A program made the position numbers and the translations under genes. A stretch of 35,403 nucleotides of DNA from Dethiobacter sp. (lineage in GTDB: Bacteria; Bacillota; Dethiobacteria; DTU022; UBA8154), in assembly GCA_003605065.1 (NCBI GenBank), contig QZJM01000002.1, positions 1-35,403 on the forward strand. The letters are read 5' to 3'. Below are positions 1 through 7,459 of this stretch, one piece after another. The notes beneath the pieces are model-generated. The model made no database searches and was not told where the DNA came from. It saw only the letters and a list, made by a program, of their open reading frames with translations. How positions within the stretch are numbered: position 1 is the first letter of the stretch; every line of letters begins with the position of its first letter.

Positions 1-74
1 GCTATACCCTGGAAGAGATAGGGAAAAATATAGGTCTTTCTCAGGCAGCAATTTTCAAGCTGGCAAATAAGTAA
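1..74 (+). CDS. C-terminal end of a helix-turn-helix protein, possibly a REP-associated (Y1) transposase; partial
   Basis: Reading from base 3, the frame stays open for 23 codons to a TAA at 72-74 and gives a tail that includes TLEEIGKNIGLSQAAIF. This has the spacing of a helix-turn-helix (helix, G-L-S turn, recognition helix). Clostridial Y1/REP-associated transposases often end in such a segment, and an inverted repeat GTGCC-A-GGCAC lies just after the stop, which fits that reading. The 5' part is outside the window, so the family is an inference; a sigma-like or other regulator tail is possible. Confidence 0.4.
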   Translation, partial: YTLEEIGKNIGLSQAAIFKLANK

Positions 75-83
75 ATAAGTTAA

Positions 84-94
84 GTGCCAGGCAC
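84..94. repeat. Short inverted repeat GTGCC-A-GGCAC
   Basis: Two perfect 5-base arms flank a single A, ten bases after the stop of the partial helix-turn-helix gene. Such GTGCC/GGCAC palindromes are common beside REP-associated transposase genes in Clostridia (from memory, not searched). It could be the recognition hairpin of the upstream gene product. Confidence 0.4.
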
Positions 95-126
95 CTTGCG
101 CGCATATTCTGCAGAAAAATGGGTAA

Positions 127-155
127 TTGACAGCCAAATACTCAGCCTATATAAT
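127..155 (+). promoter_or_regulatory. Sigma-A promoter of padR-fetAB
   Basis: TTGACA at 127-132 and TATAAT at 150-155 are both perfect consensus hexamers separated by exactly 17 bases. The PadR-type start codon lies 45 bases downstream of the -10. So strong a promoter normally needs repression, which fits the operator-like repeats that begin inside the -10. Confidence 0.85.
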
Positions 156-182
156 ATCATTAAGCGATATCGAGTATTGATA
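154..182. promoter_or_regulatory. Operator-like array of ATATC/GATA half-sites over the padR -10 region
   Basis: ATATC (154-158), seven bases, GATATC (166-171), seven bases, GATA (179-182) form two overlapping inverted repeats with identical 7-base spacers. The array starts within the -10 hexamer and covers the probable start point. It is the natural candidate for autoregulation by the adjacent PadR-type protein. Known PadR sites are of ATGT-N8-ACAT type, so this would be a different half-site; binding is inferred. Confidence 0.5.
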
Positions 183-199
183 CTTAAGGTGATAATTCT

Positions 200-511
200 A
201 TGAAACAACGTGTTTTGCGTAAGCTTTTTTTGGGGTTTATGCAGGTCCACATTTTATACCATGCTAATAAAGAGCCAATTTATGGTGTCTATATGCTTGA
301 AGAATTAAAAAGGCATGGTTATGATATTAGTCCAGGAACTTTGTATCCTTTGCTGCATGGTTTAGAGTCAGGGGGCTTGTTGACCAAGAAAGAGCTGTTA
401 ACAGATGGTAAAGTCCGCAAATATTACAGCATTACCCCGGCGGGAGTAGAAGTTTTTAAAGAAGCGAGCAAAAAAGCAGCGGAACTGGTTAAAGAGATTC
501 AAGAGGGTTAA
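200..511 (+). CDS. PadR-family transcriptional regulator
   Basis: A 103-residue protein with the PadR winged-helix pattern: LHGLESGGLLTKK and DGKVRKYYSITPAGVE, that is, the recognition helix followed by the beta-wing and the Y-x-I-T-x-x-G segment. It lacks the long C-terminal dimerisation domain of larger PadR proteins and so belongs to the short class, where a C-terminal helix (here VFKEASKKAAELVKEI) mediates dimerisation. The start ATG follows an AAGGTG ribosome site. It is first in an operon with fetA and fetB and probably represses its own promoter through the repeats at 154-182, releasing on an unknown ligand or metal. The family call is firm; the regulatory role is inferred. Confidence 0.9.
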   Translation: MKQRVLRKLFLGFMQVHILYHANKEPIYGVYMLEELKRHGYDISPGTLYPLLHGLESGGLLTKKELLTDGKVRKYYSITPAGVEVFKEASKKAAELVKEIQEG

Positions 512-534
512 TACTTATGGAGGAAGGGATTATC

Positions 535-1176
535 ATGTTTGTCTTAAAAAATGTGTGTTATAAAGATGTTTTAGAGATAGAAGAGCTGGTTATATGTCCG
601 CAAAAAATAACCTGTATAATAGGTGAAAGTGGAAGTGGCAAAACTACCTTTCTTAAAATGCTAGATCATTTGATTAGTCCCGATCAGGGGACTATAGAAT
701 ATAAAGGGCAGGATATAAAGGCGTTAGACCCTGTTTTACTGAGGAGAGAGGTTATTTTATTGCCCCAAACGCCGGTAATCTTTCCTGGAACGATAAAACA
801 CAATTTGCTCATAGGATTGTTCTTTGCTAGGAAAACAGTTGTTGATGATTCCACGTTGCTTGAAATAGTAAATAAAATCGGATTGAAAAGAGGATTACTT
901 GATGATGCAAGCACATTATCAGGCGGTGAAAAGCAGCGGTTAGCTCTCGGTAGGGTTATGCTTATCGAACCTGAAGTGATGCTTCTTGATGAGCCAACTT
1001 CTGCTCTTGATGATGATACGGAAGCCAAAACAATTGAATATGTAAAAAACTATGTAAAAAGAAGAAGAAAAACTTTGGTGATGGTGACTCATTCAAAACA
1101 GCTCGCAAAAAACTATGGGGAAACAATCGTTACCATAAGTAACGGTAAGCTAGTTAGTATAGAGGAGGTGGCATGA
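535..1176 (+). CDS. fetA: FetA/YbbL-type ABC transporter ATP-binding protein
   Basis: A 213-residue ABC ATPase. Walker A GESGSGKTT is at about residues 30-38, the Q-loop at LPQTP, the signature LSGGEKQRLALGR at about 128-140, Walker B VMLLDEPTSALD at about 148-159 and the H-loop histidine at 186. An in-frame ATG exists at 517, but the GGAGGA ribosome site lies inside that codon's neighbourhood at 519-524 and is correctly spaced only for ATG 535, so the later start is chosen. One base separates its stop from the start of the UPF0014 permease, the partnership typical of FetAB. In E. coli this pair is linked to iron homeostasis and proposed to export iron; the substrate here is not shown by the sequence. 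Confidence 0.88.
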   Translation: MFVLKNVCYKDVLEIEELVICPQKITCIIGESGSGKTTFLKMLDHLISPDQGTIEYKGQDIKALDPVLLRREVILLPQTPVIFPGTIKHNLLIGLFFARKTVVDDSTLLEIVNKIGLKRGLLDDASTLSGGEKQRLALGRVMLIEPEVMLLDEPTSALDDDTEAKTIEYVKNYVKRRRKTLVMVTHSKQLAKNYGETIVTISNGKLVSIEEVA

Positions 1177-1177
1177 T

Positions 1178-1984
1178 ATGAACGGAATTATTGAAATAGG
1201 CTCGTGGCGTTTACTGGTGGCTTATTTCTTTTTAATTGTACTTCTTATACTGATAAAAGGACTGGAGATTGGAAAAGAGAAAGAGATAATTATTGCAACT
1301 TTACGAATGACTGTACAATTAGTAGCAGTGGGATATGCGCTTGATATTATTTTTAATCAAAGCCAATTTTATATTTCTTTGTTGATTTTAATTCTTATGC
1401 AATACTTTGCTATTCGGAATATTTACAGTCGGGTAAAAATGCCTTTAAATAACAAGTTGCGTCGTGTAGTTGTCTTTTCCATGCTTACAGGGACAACTCT
1501 GACAATTTTTTTCTTTTTGGTCCTGGTTATTAACCTCAAGCCGTGGTATGAGCCCCGCTATTTTCTTCCTATTACCGGAATGATAATAGGCAATTCTATG
1601 ACAGGCATTTCTCTAGGGGTAGAACGGTTAATTAGCGGGGTAACAGCAAAGAAAGAACTTATTGAAGGGGCATTAATGCTGGGCGCTACCCCCAAAGATG
1701 CAACGTTAGATATTGTGAAAGATGCCTTTACATCAGCAATTATGCCTACTATTAATTCTATGGTGGGTATGGGTATAGTTTTTCTGCCCGGCATGATGAC
1801 AGGCCAGATACTTTCAGGAGTCTCTCCTTTAGTCGCTATAGAATACCAAATTGCCATAATGCTTGGTATAATAGGAAGCGTATCGATAACTGTTTTTATA
1901 TTAGTCAGGCTTGGTTGCCAAACTTTTTTTAACCGCTGGAGCCAGCTTGAAGATACTAAAGGTATGGGGACACACCCCTGGTAA
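1178..1984 (+). CDS. fetB: FetB/YbbM-type ABC permease (UPF0014)
   Basis: A 268-residue integral membrane protein with about seven hydrophobic segments. It carries the UPF0014 hallmarks RMTVQLVAVGY near the N-terminus and the block LPGMMTGQILSGVSPLVAIE near the C-terminus. It is translationally coupled to fetA (one-base gap, GGAGG site in the end of fetA) and would form the membrane half of the complex. The last residues, from about GMGTHPW to the stop, are encoded by the left arm of a REP-like hairpin (1965-2003), so the native C-terminus seems to have been replaced or extended by repeat sequence. The loss, if any, is only a few residues and function is likely kept. Confidence 0.88.
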   Translation: MNGIIEIGSWRLLVAYFFLIVLLILIKGLEIGKEKEIIIATLRMTVQLVAVGYALDIIFNQSQFYISLLILILMQYFAIRNIYSRVKMPLNNKLRRVVVFSMLTGTTLTIFFFLVLVINLKPWYEPRYFLPITGMIIGNSMTGISLGVERLISGVTAKKELIEGALMLGATPKDATLDIVKDAFTSAIMPTINSMVGMGIVFLPGMMTGQILSGVSPLVAIEYQIAIMLGIIGSVSITVFILVRLGCQTFFNRWSQLEDTKGMGTHPW

Positions 1985-2003
1985 AGCATCGGGGAATGTC
2001 CCC
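1965..2003. repeat. REP-like hairpin, copy A
   Basis: TGGGGACA (1965-1972), CA, CCCC (1975-1978), a 12-base loop, GGGG (1991-1994), AA, TGTCCCC (1997-2003). The outer and inner stems are both complementary and are separated by an unpaired CA/AA. The same architecture with different inner pairs recurs at 17517-17549, so structure is conserved beyond sequence. A nested alternative hairpin CGGGGA-ATG-TCCCCG lies at 1990-2004. Confidence 0.75.
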
Positions 2004-2028
2004 GAATCATACGCTGCGCTACGGTGAC

Positions 2029-2043
2029 ATGGGGACATTCCTC
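2029..2043 (-). repeat. Inverted partial copy of the REP-like arm
   Basis: ATGGGGACATTCCTC is the exact 15-base reverse complement of the right arm of copy B (17536-17550). Together with copy A it makes the fetB-mnmG gap a small REP cluster. Confidence 0.65.
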
Positions 2044-2077
2044 AATTTTTTAGACGCTGAGTAGTTTTCTTTTTGTG

Positions 2078-2086
2078 TGGTATAAT
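2078..2086 (+). promoter_or_regulatory. Extended -10 promoter for mnmG
   Basis: TGG directly precedes TATAAT at 2081-2086, giving an extended -10 (TGnTATAAT). No good -35 is seen at the 17-base position, as is usual for extended -10 promoters. It is 22 bases before the mnmG start, so the leader is short. Confidence 0.5.
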
Positions 2087-2107
2087 CTATCTAAAGGGGA
2101 CAGATTT

Positions 2108-4027
2108 ATGGGTGAACGGGGATTTGATGTAATTGTCATTGGAGCAGGACATGCGGGTTGCGAGGCGGCACTGGCAGCCTCCAGGATGGGGTGCAAAACC
2201 ATTCTTATTACCACAAACCTGGATCACCCCGCTCTCATGGCCTGCAATCCATCCCTGGGAGGCCCCGGCAAGGGCCACCTTATCAAGGAAATTGACGCCC
2301 TGGGCGGGATTATGGGTGTTAATGCGGATCGTCATGTACTGCAGATGCGAAAGTTAAATACCAGCAAGGGCCCGGCGGTGCAGGCTTTGAGGGCCCAGAT
2401 CGACAAGCATGCTTACCAGAGGGGCATGAAAGGTTTCCTGGAAAAAGAATCTCTTTTAACCCTGCGGGAAGGAGCCGTCAAGGAGATTCTGGTGGAAGGG
2501 GAAGAGGTGCGGGGGGTCGTAACCCGTCAGGGCAGCACCTATCTTTGCCGTACCGTCGTCCTGGCTGCCGGTGTTTACCTTCACTCGGAAATTTTCCTGG
2601 GGCATAACCACTACCCGGGAGGTCCCGCAAATCAGAACCCCTCCGATGAACTGGCAAGCAACCTCGTTTCCCTGGGTTTTGCGGTGGAGCGATTCAAAAC
2701 GGGAACCCCTCCGCGTGTCTATAGACGAAGCATCAACTTTGCAGGGCTTTCACCGGTTGCAGGAGAGCCCGATACGGGCAGTTTTTCCTATGCAACCGAA
2801 AAAAGAGAATTCAAGCAGCTGCCCTGTTACCAGACATATACGAATGAAAAAACCCACAAGCTTATCCTGGATAATATTAATTATGCGCCGATTTATTCCG
2901 GCCTTATCAAGGGCAAAGGCCCCCGGTACTGCCCCTCTATAGAAGACAAGGTGGTCAGGTTTGTACACCGGGAAAGACATCCCATCTTTATCGAGCCCGA
3001 AAGCGAGGAAACGGAAGAGATGTACCTGCAGGGGGTTTCCACGGGCCTGCCGGAGGAATTGCAATATGCTTTTCTGCGAACAGTTCCAGGTCTGGAAAAT
3101 GTTGTCATCACCCGCCCGGCATATGCCATTGAGTACGACTTTTTCCCTCCTACACAGTTAAAAGCGACCCTGGAAACCAAAAAGGTTAAAGGGCTTTTCT
3201 TTGCCGGCCAGATTAACGGCACTACAGGTTACGAGGAGGCAGCGGCCCAGGGGCTGCTGGCCGGTATAAACGCTGCCCTGCAGTGCCGGGGAGAGCCTCC
3301 TTTTATCCTGGAAAGGACAGAGGCCTATATCGGAGTATTGATAGATGATCTGATCACAAAAGGGGTAACGGAACCTTATCGCATCTTTACCTCCCGTTGC
3401 GAATACCGCCTGCTTCTCCGGCACGACAACGCTGATTTACGCTTAACGGAAAAAGGCTACCGGCTGGGACTTATCGGCCAGGAGTGCTATGAACTTTTTA
3501 AGGAAAAAAAGAAACTGCTGGAAGAGGAGAAAAATAAGTTAAAAAATATCCGGCTGATTCCTTCACAGCAAGTAAACGAGGCCCTGGCCAAAATCGGCTC
3601 CGTTCCTCTGACCAGGCCGCAGACTCTGGCAGAACTCCTGAAACGACCGGAAGTGGGTTATAACGATCTTGTCCACATCCTGGGTGAAGAAGGGGAATTT
3701 TCACCTTCCAGGGATGTGGAGATTATCAGTGAAGTGGAAACCCAGATCAAGTACGAAGGTTATATCGCCAAGCAGGAGAACAGCGTTAAGCAGCTCACCA
3801 GGCTGGAATCCAGGGTCATTCCCCCCGATTTTTCCTATGACGGGCTGGCCAACCTCTCCACGGAGGCGAGGCAAAAGTTGAAAGCGATAAAGCCGCGAAC
3901 CCTGGGGCAGGCTTCACGTATCGACGGTGTTACTCCGGCAGATATATCTTTCCTGGCCCTTCACCTGGAAAAAAGGCGCCGTTCCGGAACGAAACAAGCC
4001 TGCAATATACCCGATATACAGGAGTGA
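2108..4027 (+). CDS. mnmG: tRNA uridine-5-carboxymethylaminomethyl modification enzyme MnmG (GidA)
   Basis: A 639-residue FAD-dependent protein of normal family length. The N-terminal dinucleotide-binding loop is GAGHAG (residues 12-17), followed by the family block NPSLGGPGKGHLIKEIDALG and GPAVQALRAQIDKHAYQ. The C-terminal helical domain that contacts MnmE is complete. With MnmE it installs the (carboxymethyl)aminomethyl group on wobble U34 of several tRNAs. The frame is open upstream to 2075, but the AAAGGGGA site at 2093-2100 fits ATG 2108 and the promoter -10 lies in the extension, so 2108 is chosen. mnmE and rsmG, often adjacent in Firmicutes, are not next to it here; instead a ytqA-like gene follows at once. 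Confidence 0.97.
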   Translation: MGERGFDVIVIGAGHAGCEAALAASRMGCKTILITTNLDHPALMACNPSLGGPGKGHLIKEIDALGGIMGVNADRHVLQMRKLNTSKGPAVQALRAQIDKHAYQRGMKGFLEKESLLTLREGAVKEILVEGEEVRGVVTRQGSTYLCRTVVLAAGVYLHSEIFLGHNHYPGGPANQNPSDELASNLVSLGFAVERFKTGTPPRVYRRSINFAGLSPVAGEPDTGSFSYATEKREFKQLPCYQTYTNEKTHKLILDNINYAPIYSGLIKGKGPRYCPSIEDKVVRFVHRERHPIFIEPESEETEEMYLQGVSTGLPEELQYAFLRTVPGLENVVITRPAYAIEYDFFPPTQLKATLETKKVKGLFFAGQINGTTGYEEAAAQGLLAGINAALQCRGEPPFILERTEAYIGVLIDDLITKGVTEPYRIFTSRCEYRLLLRHDNADLRLTEKGYRLGLIGQECYELFKEKKKLLEEEKNKLKNIRLIPSQQVNEALAKIGSVPLTRPQTLAELLKRPEVGYNDLVHILGEEGEFSPSRDVEIISEVETQIKYEGYIAKQENSVKQLTRLESRVIPPDFSYDGLANLSTEARQKLKAIKPRTLGQASRIDGVTPADISFLALHLEKRRRSGTKQACNIPDIQE

Positions 4028-5026
4028 TTGAAATTGCCTCCCCCGGGCTGGTATTATCGTTTGAGCACTTTTTTTAAAGAAAAATTTAAGGAAAAAGTAT
4101 CTAAAATTCCTCTCGATGCCGGTTTTAGCTGCCCTAACAGGGATGGGACCATTTCCACAGGGGGATGCATTTACTGCTGCAATCCCAGTTTCAGCCCCGG
4201 CGCCCTGGCAAGGGAGAAAACCGGCACAAAACCGGCCATCAGGGAACAAATCCTTCGTTTTCAGTCCAGGCTGGAAAAAGGCCGCGAAGATACGGGGCCG
4301 GAAATTATCCCGGAAGGCTTTATACCACGGCGCAAGTATCTCGCTTATTTCCAGGCATATTCCAACACCTATGCCTCTGTTTCCCGTTTAAAAGAGCTTT
4401 ATGAAGAAGCCCTTCAAACACCCGGTATTATCGGCTTAAGTATCGCTACCCGACCCGATTGCCTCGGCCCCGGGGTTTTGGAATTGCTGGCCGGCTACGC
4501 CCGGGATTTTCACATCTGGCTGGAGCTGGGACTGCAGTCAGCACATGACCGTACTCTGGAGCTGATAAACAGGGGGCACAACTACAGGCAGTTCCAGGAA
4601 GCGGTTTTAAAAAGCCAGTCTACGGGTATCTATCTCTGTGCCCATATTATAAACGGCCTGCCGGGAGAAGGGCGGGAAGAAATGCTGGAAACAATTCACA
4701 GGATCAACTCCCTGCCTCTTGACGGGATCAAGTTCCACCAGCTTCAGATTTTCAGCCATACCCCCCTGGAGTGGCTTTACAGGCAGGAGGAGTTCAAGGT
4801 TCTTGCCATGGGGGAATACCTGGAGATCCTTTGCGACCAACTGGAAATATTGCGCCCTGATGTTGTTGTCCACCGCCTGCTGAGCGAAGCAACCAGCAGT
4901 GACTTCTTACTGGCTCCGGACTGGCATGTGCCCAGGGCCCTTTTTTCTCAGCTTGTGGAAAAGGAATTAAAAGTACGCCGCTCTTACCAGGGACAAAAAT
5001 ATGCTGGTACAAAGACTTTTGTATGA
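4028..5026 (+). CDS. ytqA: TIGR01212-family radical SAM protein (YtqA/YhcC; MnmL-like)
   Basis: 332 residues. The Fe-S loop CPNRDGTISTGGCIYC (Cys35, Cys47, Cys50) has the long first spacing diagnostic of TIGR01212 rather than the canonical CxxxCxxC. Later blocks WLELGLQSAHDRTLELINRGH and HIINGLPGE are typical of the family. B. subtilis YtqA has been described as MnmL, acting after MnmEG in the path to mnm5s2U; that assignment is recalled, not searched. Its position immediately after the mnmG stop supports a shared pathway. TTG 4028 abuts the mnmG stop; TTG 4034 is nine bases after GGAG and is an equally likely start. A MnmM-type methyltransferase is not seen nearby. Confidence 0.85.
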   Translation: MKLPPPGWYYRLSTFFKEKFKEKVSKIPLDAGFSCPNRDGTISTGGCIYCCNPSFSPGALAREKTGTKPAIREQILRFQSRLEKGREDTGPEIIPEGFIPRRKYLAYFQAYSNTYASVSRLKELYEEALQTPGIIGLSIATRPDCLGPGVLELLAGYARDFHIWLELGLQSAHDRTLELINRGHNYRQFQEAVLKSQSTGIYLCAHIINGLPGEGREEMLETIHRINSLPLDGIKFHQLQIFSHTPLEWLYRQEEFKVLAMGEYLEILCDQLEILRPDVVVHRLLSEATSSDFLLAPDWHVPRALFSQLVEKELKVRRSYQGQKYAGTKTFV

Positions 5027-5088
5027 AAATAGCGAAGCGTTTGCTGGTGGCGTATTTCCGGGTTTGCTGAAGCCAAGTTCTACTACTG
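5026..5088 (+). repeat. Dispersed intergenic repeat, copy 1
   Basis: The segment from AAAATAGCG to TTCTACTACT matches the reverse complement of 17641-17701 at roughly 85 percent over about 61 bases by eye, with one two-base length difference. It begins at the stop of the radical SAM gene. It has no coding role in either place. Confidence 0.75.
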
Positions 5089-5115
5089 AAATTAGCGTGA
5101 ATTAGTACGAAGGGC

Positions 5116-5145
5116 TTGACAGGGTGCCTGCTGACAGAGTAATTT
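5116..5145 (+). promoter_or_regulatory. Possible promoter for acpS
   Basis: TTGACA at 5116-5121 is a perfect -35. TAATTT at 5140-5145, 18 bases later, is a poor -10. It lies between the dispersed repeat and acpS, where a new transcript would be expected. Confidence 0.35.
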
Positions 5146-5182
5146 TTAACATATATAACATAAAGTTGGAGGACTGCGCTAA

Positions 5183-5605
5183 TTGAAAAAGGCAATTTAT
5201 CTGCTGGTTAAAGGTGTGGGCATTGATTTAATCCGTATCAGACGCATTGCCCGCGCTTACCGGCGCAGGCCGGAACGTTTTTTAACAAGGATCTTTACCC
5301 CCAAAGAGATCGAAATTTTACAGCAGAAGGGTAATATCTTCCCCTCTATGGCAGCCCGTTTCGCCGCCAAGGAGGCTATTGCCAAAGCTCTCGGCTGCGG
5401 TATAGGCGTAGCTAAATGGTGTGAAATGGAGATTCTTCCCGGAACCAGAGGAAAGCCCGTGGTCTTTCTGAAAGGCGGTACCAGGTCCTGGGCTGAGAAG
5501 TACGGGATTAAAGGTGTGGAGGTTTCTATGTCCCACGATGGGCCCTATGCCATCGCCAAGGCAGTTGCTTATGGTGGTACCCCCAAGGGAAAAAGCTCTT
5601 TTTAA
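5183..5605 (+). CDS. acpS: Holo-[acyl-carrier-protein] synthase AcpS
   Basis: 140 residues, slightly longer than the usual 120-125 because of an N-terminal extension. The two metal-binding acidic residues are present: Asp15 in VGIDLIRI and Glu64 in ARFAAKEAIAKALG. The C-terminal block VSMSHDGPYAIAKAV is also typical. It transfers phosphopantetheine from CoA to ACP for fatty acid synthesis. The TTG start is preceded by GGAGG at 5168-5172 with a ten-base gap; a GTG at 5216 would trim the extension but has no proper ribosome site. The NAD(P)H-hydrate epimerase gene that often follows acpS in Clostridia is not here. Confidence 0.95.
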   Translation: MKKAIYLLVKGVGIDLIRIRRIARAYRRRPERFLTRIFTPKEIEILQQKGNIFPSMAARFAAKEAIAKALGCGIGVAKWCEMEILPGTRGKPVVFLKGGTRSWAEKYGIKGVEVSMSHDGPYAIAKAVAYGGTPKGKSSF

Positions 5606-5681
5606 TTTTAATAAATTTAATTTCCTCATTTACGGACTTTTTCCCGGGCCATATGTTTTTTAAAATCAGCCTTCCTTTATC

Positions 5682-5710
5682 TTGACACAGCCCTTGTTTT
5701 GTGCTAATTT
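5682..5710 (+). promoter_or_regulatory. Possible promoter of the isc cluster
   Basis: TTGACA at 5682-5687, a 17-base spacer and TAATTT at 5705-5710. The -35 is perfect and the -10 matches at three positions only. No clear IscR-type operator was recognised in the 113-base leader before the Rrf2 gene. A weak -10 would be in keeping with a regulated promoter. Confidence 0.4.
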
Positions 5711-5823
5711 AAAAATAAAATTGAGCTGTGGGGTCAGGATTCAAATTTTCTTTTTTCCTTTAATCCTGAGTAATTTACTCGGCATTTATCCTGCAGTCCC
5801 GGCAGAGAGGTGGTGGAAAGCGG

Positions 5824-6264
5824 ATGCGCTTATCGGCCAAAGGGGAATACGGTGTCAGGGCCATGGTTTACCTGGCCCTGAATTACCGGAGCGGGCCGAT
5901 CCCCTTAAGTAAAATTGCCCTGGGGGAAAATATCTCCCAGCAATTCCTGGAGCAAATTTTTGCTGCATTAAGGCGTGAAGGTTTAATTTACAGTGCCAGG
6001 GGAATAAAGGGCGGGTATACACTGGCCTACCCGCCGGAAAAAATTTGTGTGGGCGATATTATCAGGGCCCTGGAAGGCCCCATCACTCCGGTAAATTGCC
6101 TTTCAGAGGGGAAAGAAGAGGCTGATCGCTGCACCAGAGCCGATATCTGCCTGACCAGAAATGTTTGGGAAAGGCTGAGGGACCATATCAACTACCTGCT
6201 GGATAACATCAGCCTGCAGGATATGATCGAAGGAAAATTTGACGAATTTATCGTGAATAAATAA
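5824..6264 (+). CDS. iscR: Rrf2-family regulator, IscR-like
   Basis: 146 residues with the Rrf2 opening LSAKGEYGVRAMVYLAL and winged-helix region QQFLEQIFAALRREGLI, then ARGIKGGYTLA. Three cysteines, Cys92, Cys103 and Cys109, sit in the loop that binds a [2Fe-2S] cluster in IscR, though the spacing between the first two is wider than in E. coli. It precedes a cysteine desulfurase and IscU, so sensing of Fe-S status and control of this operon is the likely role. ATG 5824 follows a GAGAGGTGG site. CymR-type regulators are relatives but normally lack these cysteines, which argues for the IscR reading. Confidence 0.87.
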   Translation: MRLSAKGEYGVRAMVYLALNYRSGPIPLSKIALGENISQQFLEQIFAALRREGLIYSARGIKGGYTLAYPPEKICVGDIIRALEGPITPVNCLSEGKEEADRCTRADICLTRNVWERLRDHINYLLDNISLQDMIEGKFDEFIVNK

Positions 6265-6298
6265 ATTTAAACGAATTGTGGAAAGGGGGCCTTTTACA

Positions 6299-7459
6299 GT
6301 GCAGAAAATTTATATGGACCATGGTGCTACCACCCCTTTAAAAGAAGAAGTGCTGGAGGCCATGCTTCCCTATTTAAAAAATATCTTTGGTAATCCCTCC
6401 AGTTTACATTCTTTCGGACGGGAAGCCCGCAAAGCCCTGGATGAATCCCGGGAAAAAGTTGCCCGGGCGCTCGGTGCTTCCCCCGAAGAGATTATTTTTA
6501 CCTCGGGGGGGACGGAAGCCAACAACCTGGCCATACAAGGTGTAGCCAGGTCTCTTTCTTCCGGTGGGGGGGGGCATATTATCACCAGTTCCATTGAACA
6601 CCATGCTGTGCTGGATACGGTAAAATACCTTGCCAACACCGGTTTTGAGGTAACCTTTTTACCCGTAGACGAGTACGGTATGGTAGATCCCGGGGAACTG
6701 GCTGCCCGGATAACAGATCAAACCATCCTCGTTTCGATTATGACCGCCAACAATGAAATAGGTACCATTCAACCCTTCGAGGAAATCGGCCGTATTTGCA
6801 GGGAAAGAGGTGTTTACTTCCATACGGATGCCGTCCAGGCTATCGGACATCTGCCCTTTAACCTGAAAGAGCAGCCCATTGATATGCTTTCTCTTTCCGC
6901 GCACAAGTTTTATGGTCCCAAGGGAGCAGGAGCGCTGTATGTTCGTAAACGTTCCAAATTAAAACAGGTTATCTTTGGCGGCTCACAGGAAAGAAAGCTG
7001 CGTCCCGGAACGGAAAATTTACCCGGAGTCGTGGGGTTGGGACGGGCTATCGAGCTTGCTACTTCGGATATTGAGGGAAAAAGCAAATATTTAAAGAATT
7101 TAAGGGATCGCCTCATTAAGGGATTACTGGAGATCGAAGATGTCAGGCTTAACGGGCATCCCCAAAAAAGGCTGCCGGGGAATGTAAACGTCAGCGTGCT
7201 GTATGTAGAGGGTGAAGCCCTCTTGTTAAGCCTGGATTTAAAGGGTATTGCTGTTTCCAGCGGCTCGGCCTGTACCTCCGGTTCCCTGGACCCCTCTCAT
7301 GTGTTGTTGGCTATTGGCCTGGACCACCAGGCAGCTCATGGTTCCGTGCGTTTGACACTGGGTAAGGATAATACTCCCCAGGAGGTTGATTATACACTGG
7401 AGGCTGTTAAAGAGATTGTAGAAAGGCTTAGAAAAATGTCTTCTGTTTACAAGAAGTAG
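6299..7459 (+). CDS. iscS: Cysteine desulfurase (NifS/IscS family)
   Basis: 386 residues. The PLP lysine is Lys203 in LSAHKFYGPKGAGALY, and the catalytic cysteine is Cys325 in SSGSACTSGSLDPSHVL, in the long mobile loop of the group I (IscS/NifS) type. SGGTEANN is the PLP-phosphate cup. It supplies sulfur to IscU and probably to tRNA thiolation. The frame is open from a GTG at 6278, but the AAAGGGGGC site at 6283-6290 suits GTG 6299. It lies 34 bases after iscR and 48 bases before iscU. Confidence 0.95.
   Translation: MQKIYMDHGATTPLKEEVLEAMLPYLKNIFGNPSSLHSFGREARKALDESREKVARALGASPEEIIFTSGGTEANNLAIQGVARSLSSGGGGHIITSSIEHHAVLDTVKYLANTGFEVTFLPVDEYGMVDPGELAARITDQTILVSIMTANNEIGTIQPFEEIGRICRERGVYFHTDAVQAIGHLPFNLKEQPIDMLSLSAHKFYGPKGAGALYVRKRSKLKQVIFGGSQERKLRPGTENLPGVVGLGRAIELATSDIEGKSKYLKNLRDRLIKGLLEIEDVRLNGHPQKRLPGNVNVSVLYVEGEALLLSLDLKGIAVSSGSACTSGSLDPSHVLLAIGLDHQAAHGSVRLTLGKDNTPQEVDYTLEAVKEIVERLRKMSSVYKK

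Noticed and set aside
2571-2942. Alternative frames within mnmG and similar shadows within other core genes
   Set aside because: The overlapping genes have clear family motifs along their full length; the alternative frames have none.
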